From the NCBI GenBank assembly GCA_963693365.1, contig CAVNZM010000008.1:10168001-10232000 (forward strand): a DNA stretch of 64,000 bases, given 5' to 3'. Positions 34,237 to 42,868 of this stretch are shown piece by piece. Below the pieces are notes generated by a model. That model was given only the letters and a program-made list of their open reading frames with translations, was not told the origin of the DNA and searched no databases. The position numbers and the translations under genes are program-made. Positions within the stretch are counted from its first letter, which is position 1, and each line of letters begins with the position of its first letter. The stretch is from Amoebidium appalachense (taxonomy: Eukaryota > Ichthyosporea).

Positions 34237-34452
34237 CTACATAAAGTGAACCTTCAAGTTGTCCGCCGTGTGGTGTTTTACGTGGAATGGGGCCAATAGC
34301 TTCTCTGTGTCTTCAATCGAAACCAGCCTGCAGTACAGAACACCCAAGTCGTTCGTCGCCTCGTGCCAGTCGTAAAACATGTATATCACTCGGATGCGTC
34401 CTTCGTTGAAAGGTTTCTTGACAGCCGTGTGCACATTTGCGGGAGACAGCAT
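34237..34452 (-). CDS. Small unrecognised protein or fragment
   Basis: A 71-codon frame from ATG 34452 (MLSPANVHTAVKKPFNEGR), with balanced composition and no low complexity. It continues open a few codons upstream (TKEILWHPLLR) before a stop, which could mean a truncated older gene. It contains FYDWHEATNDLGVLYCRLVS. No family recognised. It lies convergent to the T5orf172 gene and divergent from the exonuclease gene. Confidence 0.35.
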   Translation of the reverse strand: MLSPANVHTAVKKPFNEGRIRVIYMFYDWHEATNDLGVLYCRLVSIEDTEKLLAPFHVKHHTADNLKVHFM

Positions 34453-34588
34453 GCGCAACAGAGGATGCCACAAAATCTCCTTGGTCAGGTGGAGTCATAT
34501 TTTCAGATTCACAGCTGGCTCTTGTGAGTAGGCACTGATATTATTGCGCGCGTGTAGCAGTGTGTTGTGCATCAACAACAGCCGCGTC

Positions 34589-34595
34589 TATAAAA
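34589..34595 (+). promoter_or_regulatory. TATA box of the exonuclease gene
   Basis: TATAAAA, about 30 bases before ATG 34625. No other gene overlaps it. Confidence 0.5.
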
Positions 34596-34624
34596 ACCCT
34601 ATTCACCACGCAAACACCTCCACA

Positions 34625-35281
34625 ATGGATCTTCTCACTAGAATCCAGGAACACGAAGTGCCCTTCACACAGGGAAGTGCGCAGTGGCTTAAGGCCCGGG
34701 CATCCATGCTCACCGCGAGCGACGTGGGCGCGGCGCTGGGGGTGAATCCCTATGAGTCCCGCCGCGAGTTGATCGAGCACAAGTCCGGGCTGAAGCGGCG
34801 GGTCGTGGACCCCGTGTTCGTGGCATTCGGACACAAGCACGAGGCCAACGCGGCGGACGCGTACATGCGCGCGACGGGGCGCTCGTGCATCGAGCTGGGG
34901 CTGATCCGGCACGCGGAGCACCGGTGGCTGGGGGCGAGCCCGGACCGGGTGACGCTGTGCGGGCGCGCGGTGGAGATCAAGGTGCCGTACAAGCGCAAGT
35001 TCATGGACGGACAGCCGATCCCCGAGCACTATGTGGCGCAGGTGCAGACACAGCTGTTTGTGCTGGGGCTGGAGGTCGCGGACTTTGTGCAGTTCGACCC
35101 GCGCGACGGGTCGCTGCGCATCGACGAGATCCCGCGGGACAAGGAGTGGTGGGCCAAGCACGGCAAGACATTAATGAGTTTCCAGGCCAAAGTGTTAGAC
35201 ATACGTGCAGATCACGAGCTGCAGGGATGGGAGACAGAGGACCAAGACACAGCGATTTGTCACATTCCCGATTTTATATAA
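34625..35281 (+). CDS. YqaJ / lambda-exonuclease-like nuclease
   Basis: 218 residues from ATG 34625. PD-(D/E)XK nuclease blocks of the YqaJ family are all present: GSAQWLKARASMLTASDVG near residue 17 (the W-x-x-R-x-x-x-I/L-T-A-S-D/E-x-G block), FGHKHEANAADAY near 69, GASPDR with catalytic Asp107, VEIK with Glu117 and Lys119, and YVAQVQTQLFVLG around 136-148. Expected activity: 5'-to-3' double-strand DNA exonuclease, producing single-strand tails for recombination or for processing replication intermediates. Normal family length. Very GC-rich third positions compared with the flanking spacers. Its neighbours are the helicase and KilA-N/T5orf172 genes, which fits a replication-recombination module. 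No single-strand annealing partner is recognised nearby. Confidence 0.9.
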   Translation: MDLLTRIQEHEVPFTQGSAQWLKARASMLTASDVGAALGVNPYESRRELIEHKSGLKRRVVDPVFVAFGHKHEANAADAYMRATGRSCIELGLIRHAEHRWLGASPDRVTLCGRAVEIKVPYKRKFMDGQPIPEHYVAQVQTQLFVLGLEVADFVQFDPRDGSLRIDEIPRDKEWWAKHGKTLMSFQAKVLDIRADHELQGWETEDQDTAICHIPDFI

Positions 35282-35368
35282 ACTCGCAGGGCAATGTGTG
35301 TATAGATGGACACAATCCACCGACTACACCCCGGCCCCGGCCATCAGCCGCAGTAGCGGCATCGGCAG

Positions 35369-35376
35369 TATATATA
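35369..35376 (+). promoter_or_regulatory. TATA box before the small basic protein gene
   Basis: TATATATA, about 100 bases upstream of ATG 35478, in the spacer after the exonuclease gene. Confidence 0.4.
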
Positions 35377-35477
35377 CGACAAAGGGATGTACGGTAAGAT
35401 AGAGCATCAACAGGTACCGCTTTATCAAATTTTGTTTTTTTGTGTAAGTGTGCTGGTCCGGGAGGCCAGGTGCCTGT

Positions 35478-35774
35478 ATGGTGGGTGAAAATGGATCCTG
35501 TGACACCATGACTGCTTTATGGTTAATATATTATGCAATGAAGCCCAAGTATGTCAAGGGACGGTACTGTAGAAGAGGCAAACGGATCTACCGCCGAAAG
35601 CTCCGAAACGCACGAAAAAAGTACAAAGTCCAAAAGAAACATCTAAAACGCATATGGGAACCATCCTATCGTGTACTTGACTATGTGACCGGCATACCGA
35701 CCATGACAACCAACAACGGGTGGGACATCACAAGCTACGAGTACCCCCTACACTACAACATTTCCCGTATGTAA
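35478..35774 (+). CDS. Small very basic protein
   Basis: 98 codons from ATG 35478, or 88 from ATG 35508 (MTALWLIYYAMKPKY). A dense Arg/Lys segment, GRYCRRGKRIYRRKLRNARK followed by KYKVQKKHLKR, fills the middle. The C-terminal 35 residues are neutral and aromatic (GWDITSYEYPLHYN). The composition resembles DNA-condensing core proteins of DNA viruses, or a small basic capsid-associated protein. No sequence family is recognised, so this is inference from composition. It is convergent with the coiled-coil gene at 35777, with stop codons only a few bases apart. Confidence 0.6.
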   Translation: MVGENGSCDTMTALWLIYYAMKPKYVKGRYCRRGKRIYRRKLRNARKKYKVQKKHLKRIWEPSYRVLDYVTGIPTMTTNNGWDITSYEYPLHYNISRM

Positions 35775-35776
35775 GT

Positions 35777-36745
35777 CTACAAGGCCGCGGCCGCGTTGGA
35801 GGGGGGCTCGTCGTTGCCGGGGCCGTCGGCGCGATGGCGTCTGCGAGGTGTTTCTTCGTCCCGCCCGTCGCCATCGTCCGCCTCCGACCTCCGCCTTTTC
35901 TGGGCGGATTGCGACTCGAACACTTCCATTAAACCCTTCAACCGGGCGCCGACCCCGGCCTCGATGCGAGATTCTATGTCTTTTTCCAGGTCTTCTTTTT
36001 CCTTGGCCAGTCCGGTAATCCTCGCATCCTTCGATTCCAATTTCGTTGCGAATTTCTGGTTCCTGTTACGTTCCAACTCATAGGACCGTGTGATCTTTGA
36101 CACCTCCCGTGTGAGGTTGGCCACCTTCCCTATCTCGTCAGCGAGTTCCGTCTTGAGTTCTTTAAGTTCCCGCTCGAGGTGTTTTCGCTCCGTTTCCTTG
36201 GTCTCCTTCCATTTCGTATTTTCGGCTTCGAGTTTGCGAACTTTCTCTTCGAGGCCGTTGATCTTTGTCGAGTCCGCGTTGTTACGACGTGTGAGCTCCT
36301 CGATCTTCGCTTCCTTCTCCGCGCTAAGCTTCTCTAAGGTTTCCCTCGTCTCTTTTCCTCCCACGACTGCGATCTTCAAATTTTGCTTCAGCGTCGCGCT
36401 TTCCTGCTCGAGCTTAACGATCTGCGCGCGGTACCGCCCCGAAACCATGCCGATGAGGCGCGTGATGGTGGAAACAACCTCCATAGTGGCCACGGAGTCG
36501 CCGTCGAGTAGACCGGATAGGTCGCTCAAGGGGTCGGCTGAGGGTGGGAGTGCGAGGCGCGCGGGCCGTCTAACGTCTTGCTCCTGCTCCTCCTTCTCAG
36601 TCTCTCGTTCGATCTCTCGCTCCGCTCCCTTGTTCTCTTCACGCTCATCTCGCTCCGTTCCCTCGTTCTGTGGATCTCGTTCCAAATCTCGCTCCTCTCG
36701 CACTTGCTCCTCTCTCTCCTTCTCTCGTTCCTCCGCTCGCTCCAT
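35777..36745 (-). CDS. Long coiled-coil protein
   Basis: 322 residues from ATG 36745; the frame is open a little further upstream in the repeat. Residues 1 to about 50 are an extreme Glu/Arg/Lys repeat. A Pro/Leu-rich hinge follows, then about 180 residues of heptad-patterned coiled coil (KLEQESATLKQNLK, EKVRKLEAENTKWKE, ELKELKTELADEIGKVANL). The C-terminus is basic, with a likely nuclear signal (QKRRRSEADDG, RRRHRADG), and ends in a poly-Ala stretch. No family recognised. A scaffold or tegument-like role is possible but unproven. The upstream CT-rich hexamer array makes the true N-terminus uncertain. Confidence 0.65.
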   Translation of the reverse strand: MERAEEREKEREEQVREERDLERDPQNEGTERDEREENKGAEREIERETEKEEQEQDVRRPARLALPPSADPLSDLSGLLDGDSVATMEVVSTITRLIGMVSGRYRAQIVKLEQESATLKQNLKIAVVGGKETRETLEKLSAEKEAKIEELTRRNNADSTKINGLEEKVRKLEAENTKWKETKETERKHLERELKELKTELADEIGKVANLTREVSKITRSYELERNRNQKFATKLESKDARITGLAKEKEDLEKDIESRIEAGVGARLKGLMEVFESQSAQKRRRSEADDGDGRDEETPRRRHRADGPGNDEPPSNAAAAL

Positions 36746-37194
36746 CTCTCGTTCCTTCTCTCGCACTCGCTCCCTCCGCTTGCTCCTTCTCTCGCTCCTC
36801 CGCTCGCTCCTTCTTCTCTCGCTCCTTCTCTCGCTCCTTCTCTCGCACTCGCTCCTCCGCTTGCTCCTTCTCTCGTTCCTCCGCTCGCTCCTTCTCTCGC
36901 TCCTTCTTCTCTCGCTCCATCTCTCGCTCCTTCTTCTCTCGCTCTATCTCTCGCTCCTTCTCTCGCTCCTTCTTCTCTCGCTCTATCTCTCGCTCCTTCT
37001 CTCGCTCCTTCTTCTCTCGCTCCATCTCTCGCTCCTTCTTCTCTCGCTCTATCTCTCGCTCCTTCTCTCGCTCCATCTCTCGCTCCTTCTCTCGTTCCAT
37101 CTCTCGCTCCTTCTCTCTCTTGTTGTCCTCTCGCTCCTTTCGCTTCTTTCGCTCCATTTCTCGATCTCTCTCTCGACCTTGCTCTCTCTCTCGG
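36590..37194. repeat. CTCGCTCCTTCT-type short tandem array
   Basis: About 600 bases of 6-12-bp units (CTCGCTCCTTCT, CTCGCTCCATCT) that encode endless Glu-Arg-Glu-Lys on the minus strand and Leu/Ser on the plus strand. The 5' end of the coiled-coil gene lies inside it. It separates that gene from the 311-residue gene on the same strand, so a frameshifted fusion of the two is conceivable. Confidence 0.85.
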
Positions 37195-38130
37195 TTAATT
37201 CGCGCCCCCCCCTCGCCGCTGACTCTGCAGCTGTTTCTGTTGCTGGGCCCCAGCAGGCGAATGGAACAGTCCGGTCGTGGAAAATGGTTGGTGTTGCCCC
37301 GTGTGTGCCCCAGGAGAGAAGAGTCGTGGCTGTGCAAATGGTATAGGCTGTGGAGAGGCCTGCAGAGGCCGTGTCATTAGGGGTTGTGGCTGAAACCCGA
37401 ATTGCCGAGGGTCGAGAGTGTTGGGTAGAATTGGTCTGTTTTTGGTGCCGCCGGTCGTGGTTTGGGGTCCCGTGGTGGGAGCTGCCGGGGATGCAGAGGA
37501 CGGTGCTGTCAGGGGTGGAAGATCGAAGTCGAGAAACCAATCTACAGTGGTGTGAAAACCAATCTCTTCCTCTTGTGGGTTCGCGTTCACGTCCAAACAC
37601 GCGAAATTTTCAATCGCCAACCAATCTATGTCCTGGGGCGGAATTGTCATCGAAGGGCGGAAAGTCTTTCCGGGTGTAAAACGTTGCAAAAATGTTGCCA
37701 ATGAACACGGATAAACCAACGCGTTCACACTGGTCAAACATGTAGCCGTTAAAGGGTCAACATAGAGGACTTTCAACTCATCGGCTACATGCCTTAGTAT
37801 CCCGGCTGCTTTTCTCAGGCGGAGGAATTCAGAAAGCGAAGGTGTCGTGATGTGTTCATTTGGCTGTGTGCGCGATAAACAATGTGAAGCAACGTGCATG
37901 AAATGGTGGAACGGCGTATTTGGTCCTGTTTTTGTAAAAGGTACACAAACGTGGTTGTGGTCATCTATGCACTCGCCCAACGCGCACGATTTATCTATAG
38001 TCACATCCAAAAACACATCATCTCCCCTCGTCACTAACGCTGCCTCAAAATATCGATCTTCACCAACTCTGACTCCAATAGTGCCTGGGGCGTACAGGCG
38101 CAATAAGCATGCAAACTGTGCTCTGTCCAT
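37195..38130 (-). CDS. Unrecognised 311-residue protein with Pro/Gln-rich tail
   Basis: From ATG 38130 to TAA 37195. Residues 1 to about 190 form a compact, mixed alpha/beta domain starting MDRAQFACLLRLYAPGTIGV and containing FTKTGPNTPFHHFMHVASH. The last 110 residues are Pro/Thr/Gln/Gly-rich and disordered (for example LPPLTAPSSASPAAPTTG). No known motif. The folded head plus disordered tail would suit a structural or adaptor protein; this is inference. It is followed on the same strand by the coiled-coil gene. Confidence 0.7.
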   Translation of the reverse strand: MDRAQFACLLRLYAPGTIGVRVGEDRYFEAALVTRGDDVFLDVTIDKSCALGECIDDHNHVCVPFTKTGPNTPFHHFMHVASHCLSRTQPNEHITTPSLSEFLRLRKAAGILRHVADELKVLYVDPLTATCLTSVNALVYPCSLATFLQRFTPGKTFRPSMTIPPQDIDWLAIENFACLDVNANPQEEEIGFHTTVDWFLDFDLPPLTAPSSASPAAPTTGPQTTTGGTKNRPILPNTLDPRQFGFQPQPLMTRPLQASPQPIPFAQPRLFSPGAHTGQHQPFSTTGLFHSPAGAQQQKQLQSQRRGGGAN

Positions 38131-38580
38131 ATCTCGTGGAGTCTACGGATTCTTACGCATTTTCGGCCTAGCGATTTAGTACATTGTGGCAGCTCATTTG
38201 GCAAGGGCTGGTTTTTGTGCGTTTTTTTTTATCAAAGAGTCGCGCAGCCAATCGTTCACTTCCGATGAACCAACAACCAATCGTTAATTCGATAGGAAAT
38301 CGGTGATTTGATGACATTCAGCCAACAAATGGGTTGTTGCCATGTGTAAATAATGATTGGTTTGTCGAAATGTCTCGCATTTTTCTTGACTTGTTGGATC
38401 GCTGATCTTCAACCAAACATATATCTACAATTTGCTTTTCTGTTATTTTAATTGGCTAGACGTCATGCAAGTGTTTTGGGCTAAAAGATTCCCGTGCTGT
38501 GATTGGTTGCTCAATCGTATCACGTTGGAAGATGCATCGGTATGTTGTTTTGCTTTATTGAGCCCCTCGGGTCGGACGTT
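38131..38580. promoter_or_regulatory. AT-rich spacer with repeated CCAAT boxes
   Basis: 450 bases without a gene. Many CCAAT motifs occur in both orientations (GCCAATCG near 38250, CAACCAATCG near 38274, GATTGGTTTG near 38355, AATTGGCT near 38450, GATTGGTTGC near 38500). It is the upstream region of the minus-strand gene at 38130 and lies downstream of the gene ending at 38581. Confidence 0.45.
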
Positions 38581-39006
38581 CTACTCCGAGTCGCCGTCGT
38601 CGAGGATGGAATCTGTTTCTATATAGTTGTCCTTGTCGACGTGTTTGAGTGATTGCTTTGTGGCGAGGTCTTTGTCCGGTATGGCAGTCAGGAAGGATAC
38701 CAGGTCGTTGGCCTTTTTCGTGTCCTTGAAGTACGTTTCGAGCTGACGGCGGAGATACTGTTCGCTTAGTTGTGGCTTTTTGATTGATTCTTGAAGAATC
38801 AGAAGGTCTTTCGTGGGAAGCTCGAGTGACCTGACATTTCCAGACGACATGTACTTCAGAATGGCCTTCTTTATAGTATTCATTTTCTTGGTCACAGGTT
38901 TTGTCTGTGCCGCGTGCTCCTTGATCTGTGCGTGGAGGGTTGCATAGTCACGCAAAACGCCCTTCAAGCTCTCTACATTGGAGATCTCGGTGTTTGGTTT
39001 TCCCAT
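38581..39006 (-). CDS. Small helical protein of large-DNA-virus type (tentative)
   Basis: 141 residues from ATG 39006. All-helical, Lys-rich, with the segment KKAILKYMSSGNVRSLELPT, then KDLLILQESIKKPQLSEQYL and a QLETYF segment, and an acidic C-terminus (DSILDDGDSE). The pattern 'helix - IKKxILxYM - xLxLxxxxLxLxExxKKxxLSxxYLxxxLxxYF' recalls a family of small uncharacterised proteins in large DNA viruses (I associate it with DUF5760, but cannot verify this). Function unknown. Divergent from the 436-residue gene at 39130, sharing a 120-bp spacer. Confidence 0.65.
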   Translation of the reverse strand: MGKPNTEISNVESLKGVLRDYATLHAQIKEHAAQTKPVTKKMNTIKKAILKYMSSGNVRSLELPTKDLLILQESIKKPQLSEQYLRRQLETYFKDTKKANDLVSFLTAIPDKDLATKQSLKHVDKDNYIETDSILDDGDSE

Positions 39007-39129
39007 TTGCTATTACACACACATAATATTTTGTGGTGTTTTCGGCGAAGTCGTGGTGCTTACGTCATCGAGTCTTGGTTCTGCTTGCGTCATCGAGTCT
39101 TGTTCTGCTTGCGTCATCGACGATTATAA

Positions 39130-40440
39130 ATGACGATGTCATCGACCGCGAGCTCGACGTTTCGATCATTGGTTGGATTTGTCCGTGTGAACCCCAAGAT
39201 GCGTTTTGCGACGACCGGGGCGAGTTGTGTGCCGTTGTGCTTTTTCAACCATCCTGTCGAAGGAGCCTCCGTGTTCCTAGCCCGACCCCGTGCCTACAAT
39301 CCATTTGGGGGTGTCGAGAGGTGGAGCCTTGAGACGGGCCCCGTTGGCTTCCCAAGCGCTGGTCTGGCGCGGTTTTGCGAGTTGACCACGGCGTACGTCG
39401 TGCTGGTAGTCGATTATCCGACGTTTGTTGTGTGGGGCAAATGTACAATCTCGTTGGTTAATCGCCATCGCGCGGAACCTGGCGTTGGCCAATCAGCGTT
39501 GCTGCGCGCGTCACCGGGCAGTGCAAACGCGGATAGGCGGGTTGGGGCCGCGTCGGCTGACATACTCGCGCTGGACGTCTTGCTGCCGTTCGATGTAACC
39601 GGTGCGCGTCTCGTGGGATACAGCGGTCGCCACGGGGTCGTGGTATTTTTGATCCACAGCAGCCCAGATCTGGGTGACTGGGCCTGTCCGCAGCTCCGGG
39701 GATATGGGACCGGTACTGCCGGGGCTGGGAAAGGACCCGGGTTGCCGCTTTGGTCGATGGACCGACATGTGGTCTCCGAGCATCCGTGTTCTGTGGGCGA
39801 CTCGCTTGTTGTGTTGTGTCGGGGAGAGCGAGGATCGACGTTTGTTGTGTCGGTTGATTGGGTCACGGGTGCGCGGAACTGGAGTGTCTGTCTGGGTGGG
39901 TGGATGGGTGCGATGGGGGTGTTGTCGGTGTCGAGTGTCGATATCCGTGTTCTGTACCACAATCATGCGCCAGGTGAGGACGGGACGCTCGCGGTGGTGG
40001 ACGCGATCGGTCTGCGGGACGGCCGACTTCTTGGGGAATGCAGAGTGGATATGCTGACGACTTGTAGACCTCATTGGTGCGGTGATGAAGTCGGGTGTGC
40101 ATTCTGTTCAAAGGCACCCCTCGAGCCCACACATCGATACTTTGCCAAGCGTGCGTTATGTACTTGTTGGGTGGATATGTACGAGAGGACGGTGTTGTGC
40201 CGCGGGGGCGACCGATTGTATGTTGGTCGCCTGGGTTTCAGTAGAGGGGATAGCGATGTGCTGATATACGAAGTCGGCGCTGACGATGTGGTGCGTCTTG
40301 TCAGCCAGCATCGCGTGTTTCTGGATGGTGTCGTGCACGCGCTGACCATGAGTGTCGCCAGTCGATTCGTTGTTTTGGGCGCACACGTGACCGCCGATGG
40401 AGGGAGTATCTTTCAGGTTTTCCGGTGGAAGATCGAGTGA
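39130..40440 (+). CDS. Unrecognised 436-residue beta-rich protein
   Basis: From ATG 39130 (MTMSSTASSTFRSLVGFVRV) to TGA 40440. The protein is strongly beta-patterned, with repeating short hydrophobic strands and Gly turns (VVFLIHSSPDLGDW, SLVVLCRGERGSTFVVSVDW, DIRVLYHNHAPGEDGTLAVVDAIG, SRFVVLGAHVTADGGSIFQVF). It resembles a beta-propeller of WD40/PQQ-like type without canonical WD dipeptides. Around residues 325-345 there are several Cys (CRPHWCGDEVGCAFCS), a possible metal site. TTATAAAT overlaps the ATG, so the true start may be a little downstream (Met3). No family recognised. It is Val/Gly/Arg-rich, and the Cys-rich insert is unusual. Confidence 0.65.
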   Translation: MTMSSTASSTFRSLVGFVRVNPKMRFATTGASCVPLCFFNHPVEGASVFLARPRAYNPFGGVERWSLETGPVGFPSAGLARFCELTTAYVVLVVDYPTFVVWGKCTISLVNRHRAEPGVGQSALLRASPGSANADRRVGAASADILALDVLLPFDVTGARLVGYSGRHGVVVFLIHSSPDLGDWACPQLRGYGTGTAGAGKGPGLPLWSMDRHVVSEHPCSVGDSLVVLCRGERGSTFVVSVDWVTGARNWSVCLGGWMGAMGVLSVSSVDIRVLYHNHAPGEDGTLAVVDAIGLRDGRLLGECRVDMLTTCRPHWCGDEVGCAFCSKAPLEPTHRYFAKRALCTCWVDMYERTVLCRGGDRLYVGRLGFSRGDSDVLIYEVGADDVVRLVSQHRVFLDGVVHALTMSVASRFVVLGAHVTADGGSIFQVFRWKIE

Positions 40441-40745
40441 TGTGTGGGCTACTATTGCCCGGTGTACTAACGATTTGAAGCTACACAGGTGGCTATTTTT
40501 GCTTTCGTGCTCGGTCATTAGTATTCAATATTACACACCATGTTCTGTCATTTGGTTTCGGTGTTGGCACTAAGATATGTAATTGCACACCGACATGTGT
40601 CGACGGTTCATAGTCTTTGCTTCTGTTTGCCAGCACTGCCAAAGTTTGTATCCATCAAACATTATATATAAACTGTATCTGTATCTGTGTGTTGTTCCCC
40701 GTTCCGTGCATGCTCGATAATAGCACGTAAAATAATGGGTTAGTC
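40441..40745. other. Short spacer, nothing recognised
   Basis: 305 bases between convergent genes. TATATAA occurs at about 40666. No coding support. Confidence 0.4.
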
Positions 40746-41726
40746 TCATATGACCACTGATTCGATGTATCCTCGGGTGGGTGCGGCGTCCCATGCAGGG
40801 CAGCCATGTGTGTGTTGCGTTTGTGCTGTGGATTGTGCGTACGGGTCGAGCTTGCGTTCGTGGCCGACAAAGAAGTTTGTCGTGAGAGTCGCGATTGTTC
40901 GGCTTGATGCGAGTGTCACTTGGTATGCCTTGAGGGATGCACATGCAAATACTTTGTCGTCGAAGAAAGACTCGCATCTCGCCAGTGTTTTTGAGATTGT
41001 TGTCGAGCCGGATTTGACGGCCGTGACCGTTCCACAGTCGTGCAGTGGAAACGCAACATATGTGCCTTCAAAAGCACCCTTGATGGTCCAACAAGGACTC
41101 TGTTTGTCTCCAGAGAAGTGGATCAGTCCTGAAGATATTGCCCCGTGAACTGTCTCGTCGTATGTCATCCACGGAGACGATCCGTGTGTGAATACGCGGC
41201 CGCCGTGTACATCCAGAAATGCAATTCTATGGATGTTTGGGTCCCTCGATGTGGCCGTTTTCTGTTGGGGTTCGTTATTTTCCTGGTAGAGTCTTTTGTA
41301 ATTGGCGAGTTCGTGGTGAAGCCTAATGTTATCCTTTTCCGTCTCTTGTAATGAATTTATAAGCCTGTTCTGATTATTTAAGAGCTTGATCGCGTTGCTT
41401 ATTTGCGACATGATACTTTCCAATCCCTTCTCGAGTGGATCGTCTTTGGTTTTTTCTGTTGTGCTAGGTTGCAAATGAGCAGCCATCGTCGTGAAATGAT
41501 TCAAAATTTTGAGTGTCTGTGTGGAGGTTCTGTTAAACATGTTTATTATATTTTTAATGTCGTCTATTTTGTTTGGGTCGTCGACATCAGTGCCACCCCC
41601 AACTGTTCCCGATCCAGCGGTGTCGCTTTCTTTTGGCATTTTCGATAACAATCTGACGATGTCATCGTGTGTGGCGCTCAGTGAATTCCGAATTCCGCTT
41701 AGAATTTCTTCGTTTACGGTTGACAT
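40746..41726 (-). CDS. Unrecognised 326-residue protein: coiled coil plus beta domain
   Basis: From ATG 41726 (MSTVNEEILSGIRNSLSATH). Residues 1 to about 150 are helical with coiled-coil segments (DIKNIINMFNRTSTQTLKIL, QISNAIKLLNNQNRLINSL). Residues ~165-326 form a beta-rich, Thr/Gly/His-containing domain (HRIAFLDVHGGRVFTHGSS, GTYVAFPLHDCGTVTAVKSG). A helical stalk followed by a compact beta head is the outline of trimeric fibre or receptor-binding proteins, but also of many others; no family is recognised. Near-intergenic position beside the 134-bp array. Confidence 0.65.
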   Translation of the reverse strand: MSTVNEEILSGIRNSLSATHDDIVRLLSKMPKESDTAGSGTVGGGTDVDDPNKIDDIKNIINMFNRTSTQTLKILNHFTTMAAHLQPSTTEKTKDDPLEKGLESIMSQISNAIKLLNNQNRLINSLQETEKDNIRLHHELANYKRLYQENNEPQQKTATSRDPNIHRIAFLDVHGGRVFTHGSSPWMTYDETVHGAISSGLIHFSGDKQSPCWTIKGAFEGTYVAFPLHDCGTVTAVKSGSTTISKTLARCESFFDDKVFACASLKAYQVTLASSRTIATLTTNFFVGHERKLDPYAQSTAQTQHTHGCPAWDAAPTRGYIESVVI

Positions 41727-41815
41727 TTCTGTTTATCATTGCTGTGAAAATATCGACACCGCCCGAGCGACAAATTATTGGTCTCGTAACGGACACGCCA
41801 ATCGGCTAGTCTGGT

Positions 41816-42868
41816 GGGACGGAAGCAAGGGTTCTGTGTGGCGACCAATCGGAACGCGCGGTTGGGGCGTGGTCGTGGTGACGGGACTGCGGTCAAGGGT
41901 AGAAGCATCATCGAAGACCCTGTCGTGTCGGACGCGCAATCTGATTGGTGGGACGGAAGCAAGGGTTCTGTGTGGCGACCAATCGGAACGCGCGGTTGGG
42001 GCGTGGTCGTGGTGACGGGACTGCGGTCAAGGGTAGAAGCATCATCGAAGACCCTGTCGTGTCGGACGCGCAATCTGATTGGTGGGACGGAAGCAAGGGT
42101 TCTGTGTGGCGACCAATCGGAACGCGCGGTTGGGGCGTGGTCGTGGTGACGGGACTGCGGTCAAGGGTAGAAGCATCATCGAAGACCCTGTCGTGTCGGA
42201 CGCGCAATCTGATTGGTGGGACGGAAGCAAGGGTTCTGTGTGGCGACCAATCGGAACGCGCGGTTGGGGCGTGGTCGTGGTGACGGGACTGCGGTCAAGG
42301 GTAGAAGCATCATCGAAGACCCTGTCGTGTCGGACGCGCAATCTGATTGGTGGGACGGAAGCAAGGGTTCTGTGTGGCGACCAATCGGAACGCGCGGTTG
42401 GGGCGTGGTCGTGGTGACGGGACTGCGGTCAAGGGTAGAAGCATCATCGAAGACCCTGTCGTGTCGGACGCGCAATCTGATTGGTGGGACGGAAGCAAGG
42501 GTTCTGTGTGGCGACCAATCGGAACGCGCGGTTGGGGCGTGGTCGTGGTGACGGGACTGCGGTCAAGGGTAGAAGCATCATCGAAGACCCTGTCGTGTCG
42601 GACGCGCAATCTGATTGGTGGGACGGAAGCAAGGGTTCTGTGTGGCGACCAATCGGAACGCGCGGTTGGGGCGTGGTCGTGGTGACGGGACTGCGGTCAA
42701 GGGTAGAAGCATCATCGAAGACCCTGTCGTGTCGGACGCGCAATCTGATTGGTGGGACGGAAGCAAGGGTTCTGTGTGGCGACCAATCGGAACGCGCGGT
42801 TGGGGCGTGGTCGTGTGGTCAAGAGTTCGAAGACCCTATCGTGTCGAACGCGCAATCTGATGTGTGAT
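41816..42868. repeat. 134-bp tandem array (7 full copies plus a partial)
   Basis: Units begin with GGGACGGAAGCAAGGGTTCT at 41816, 41950, 42084, 42218, 42352, 42486, 42620 and 42754; the last is shortened. The copies are essentially identical. Each holds GACCAATCGG and TCTGATTGGT, i.e. CCAAT boxes in both orientations. Because 134 is not a multiple of three, every frame drifts; the open frames on both strands here are repeat artefacts. Position between two divergent genes (41726 minus, 43095 plus) suggests an enhancer or replication origin. Confidence 0.95.

Noticed and set aside
36090-37346. 418-codon Ser/Leu-rich plus-strand frame
   Set aside because: Shadow of the CT-hexamer array and of the coiled-coil gene on the other strand.
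41814-42867. Series of near-identical 99-128-codon open frames on both strands
   Set aside because: They are readings of the 134-bp tandem repeat; the period is not divisible by three and every unit gives the same frames on both strands.
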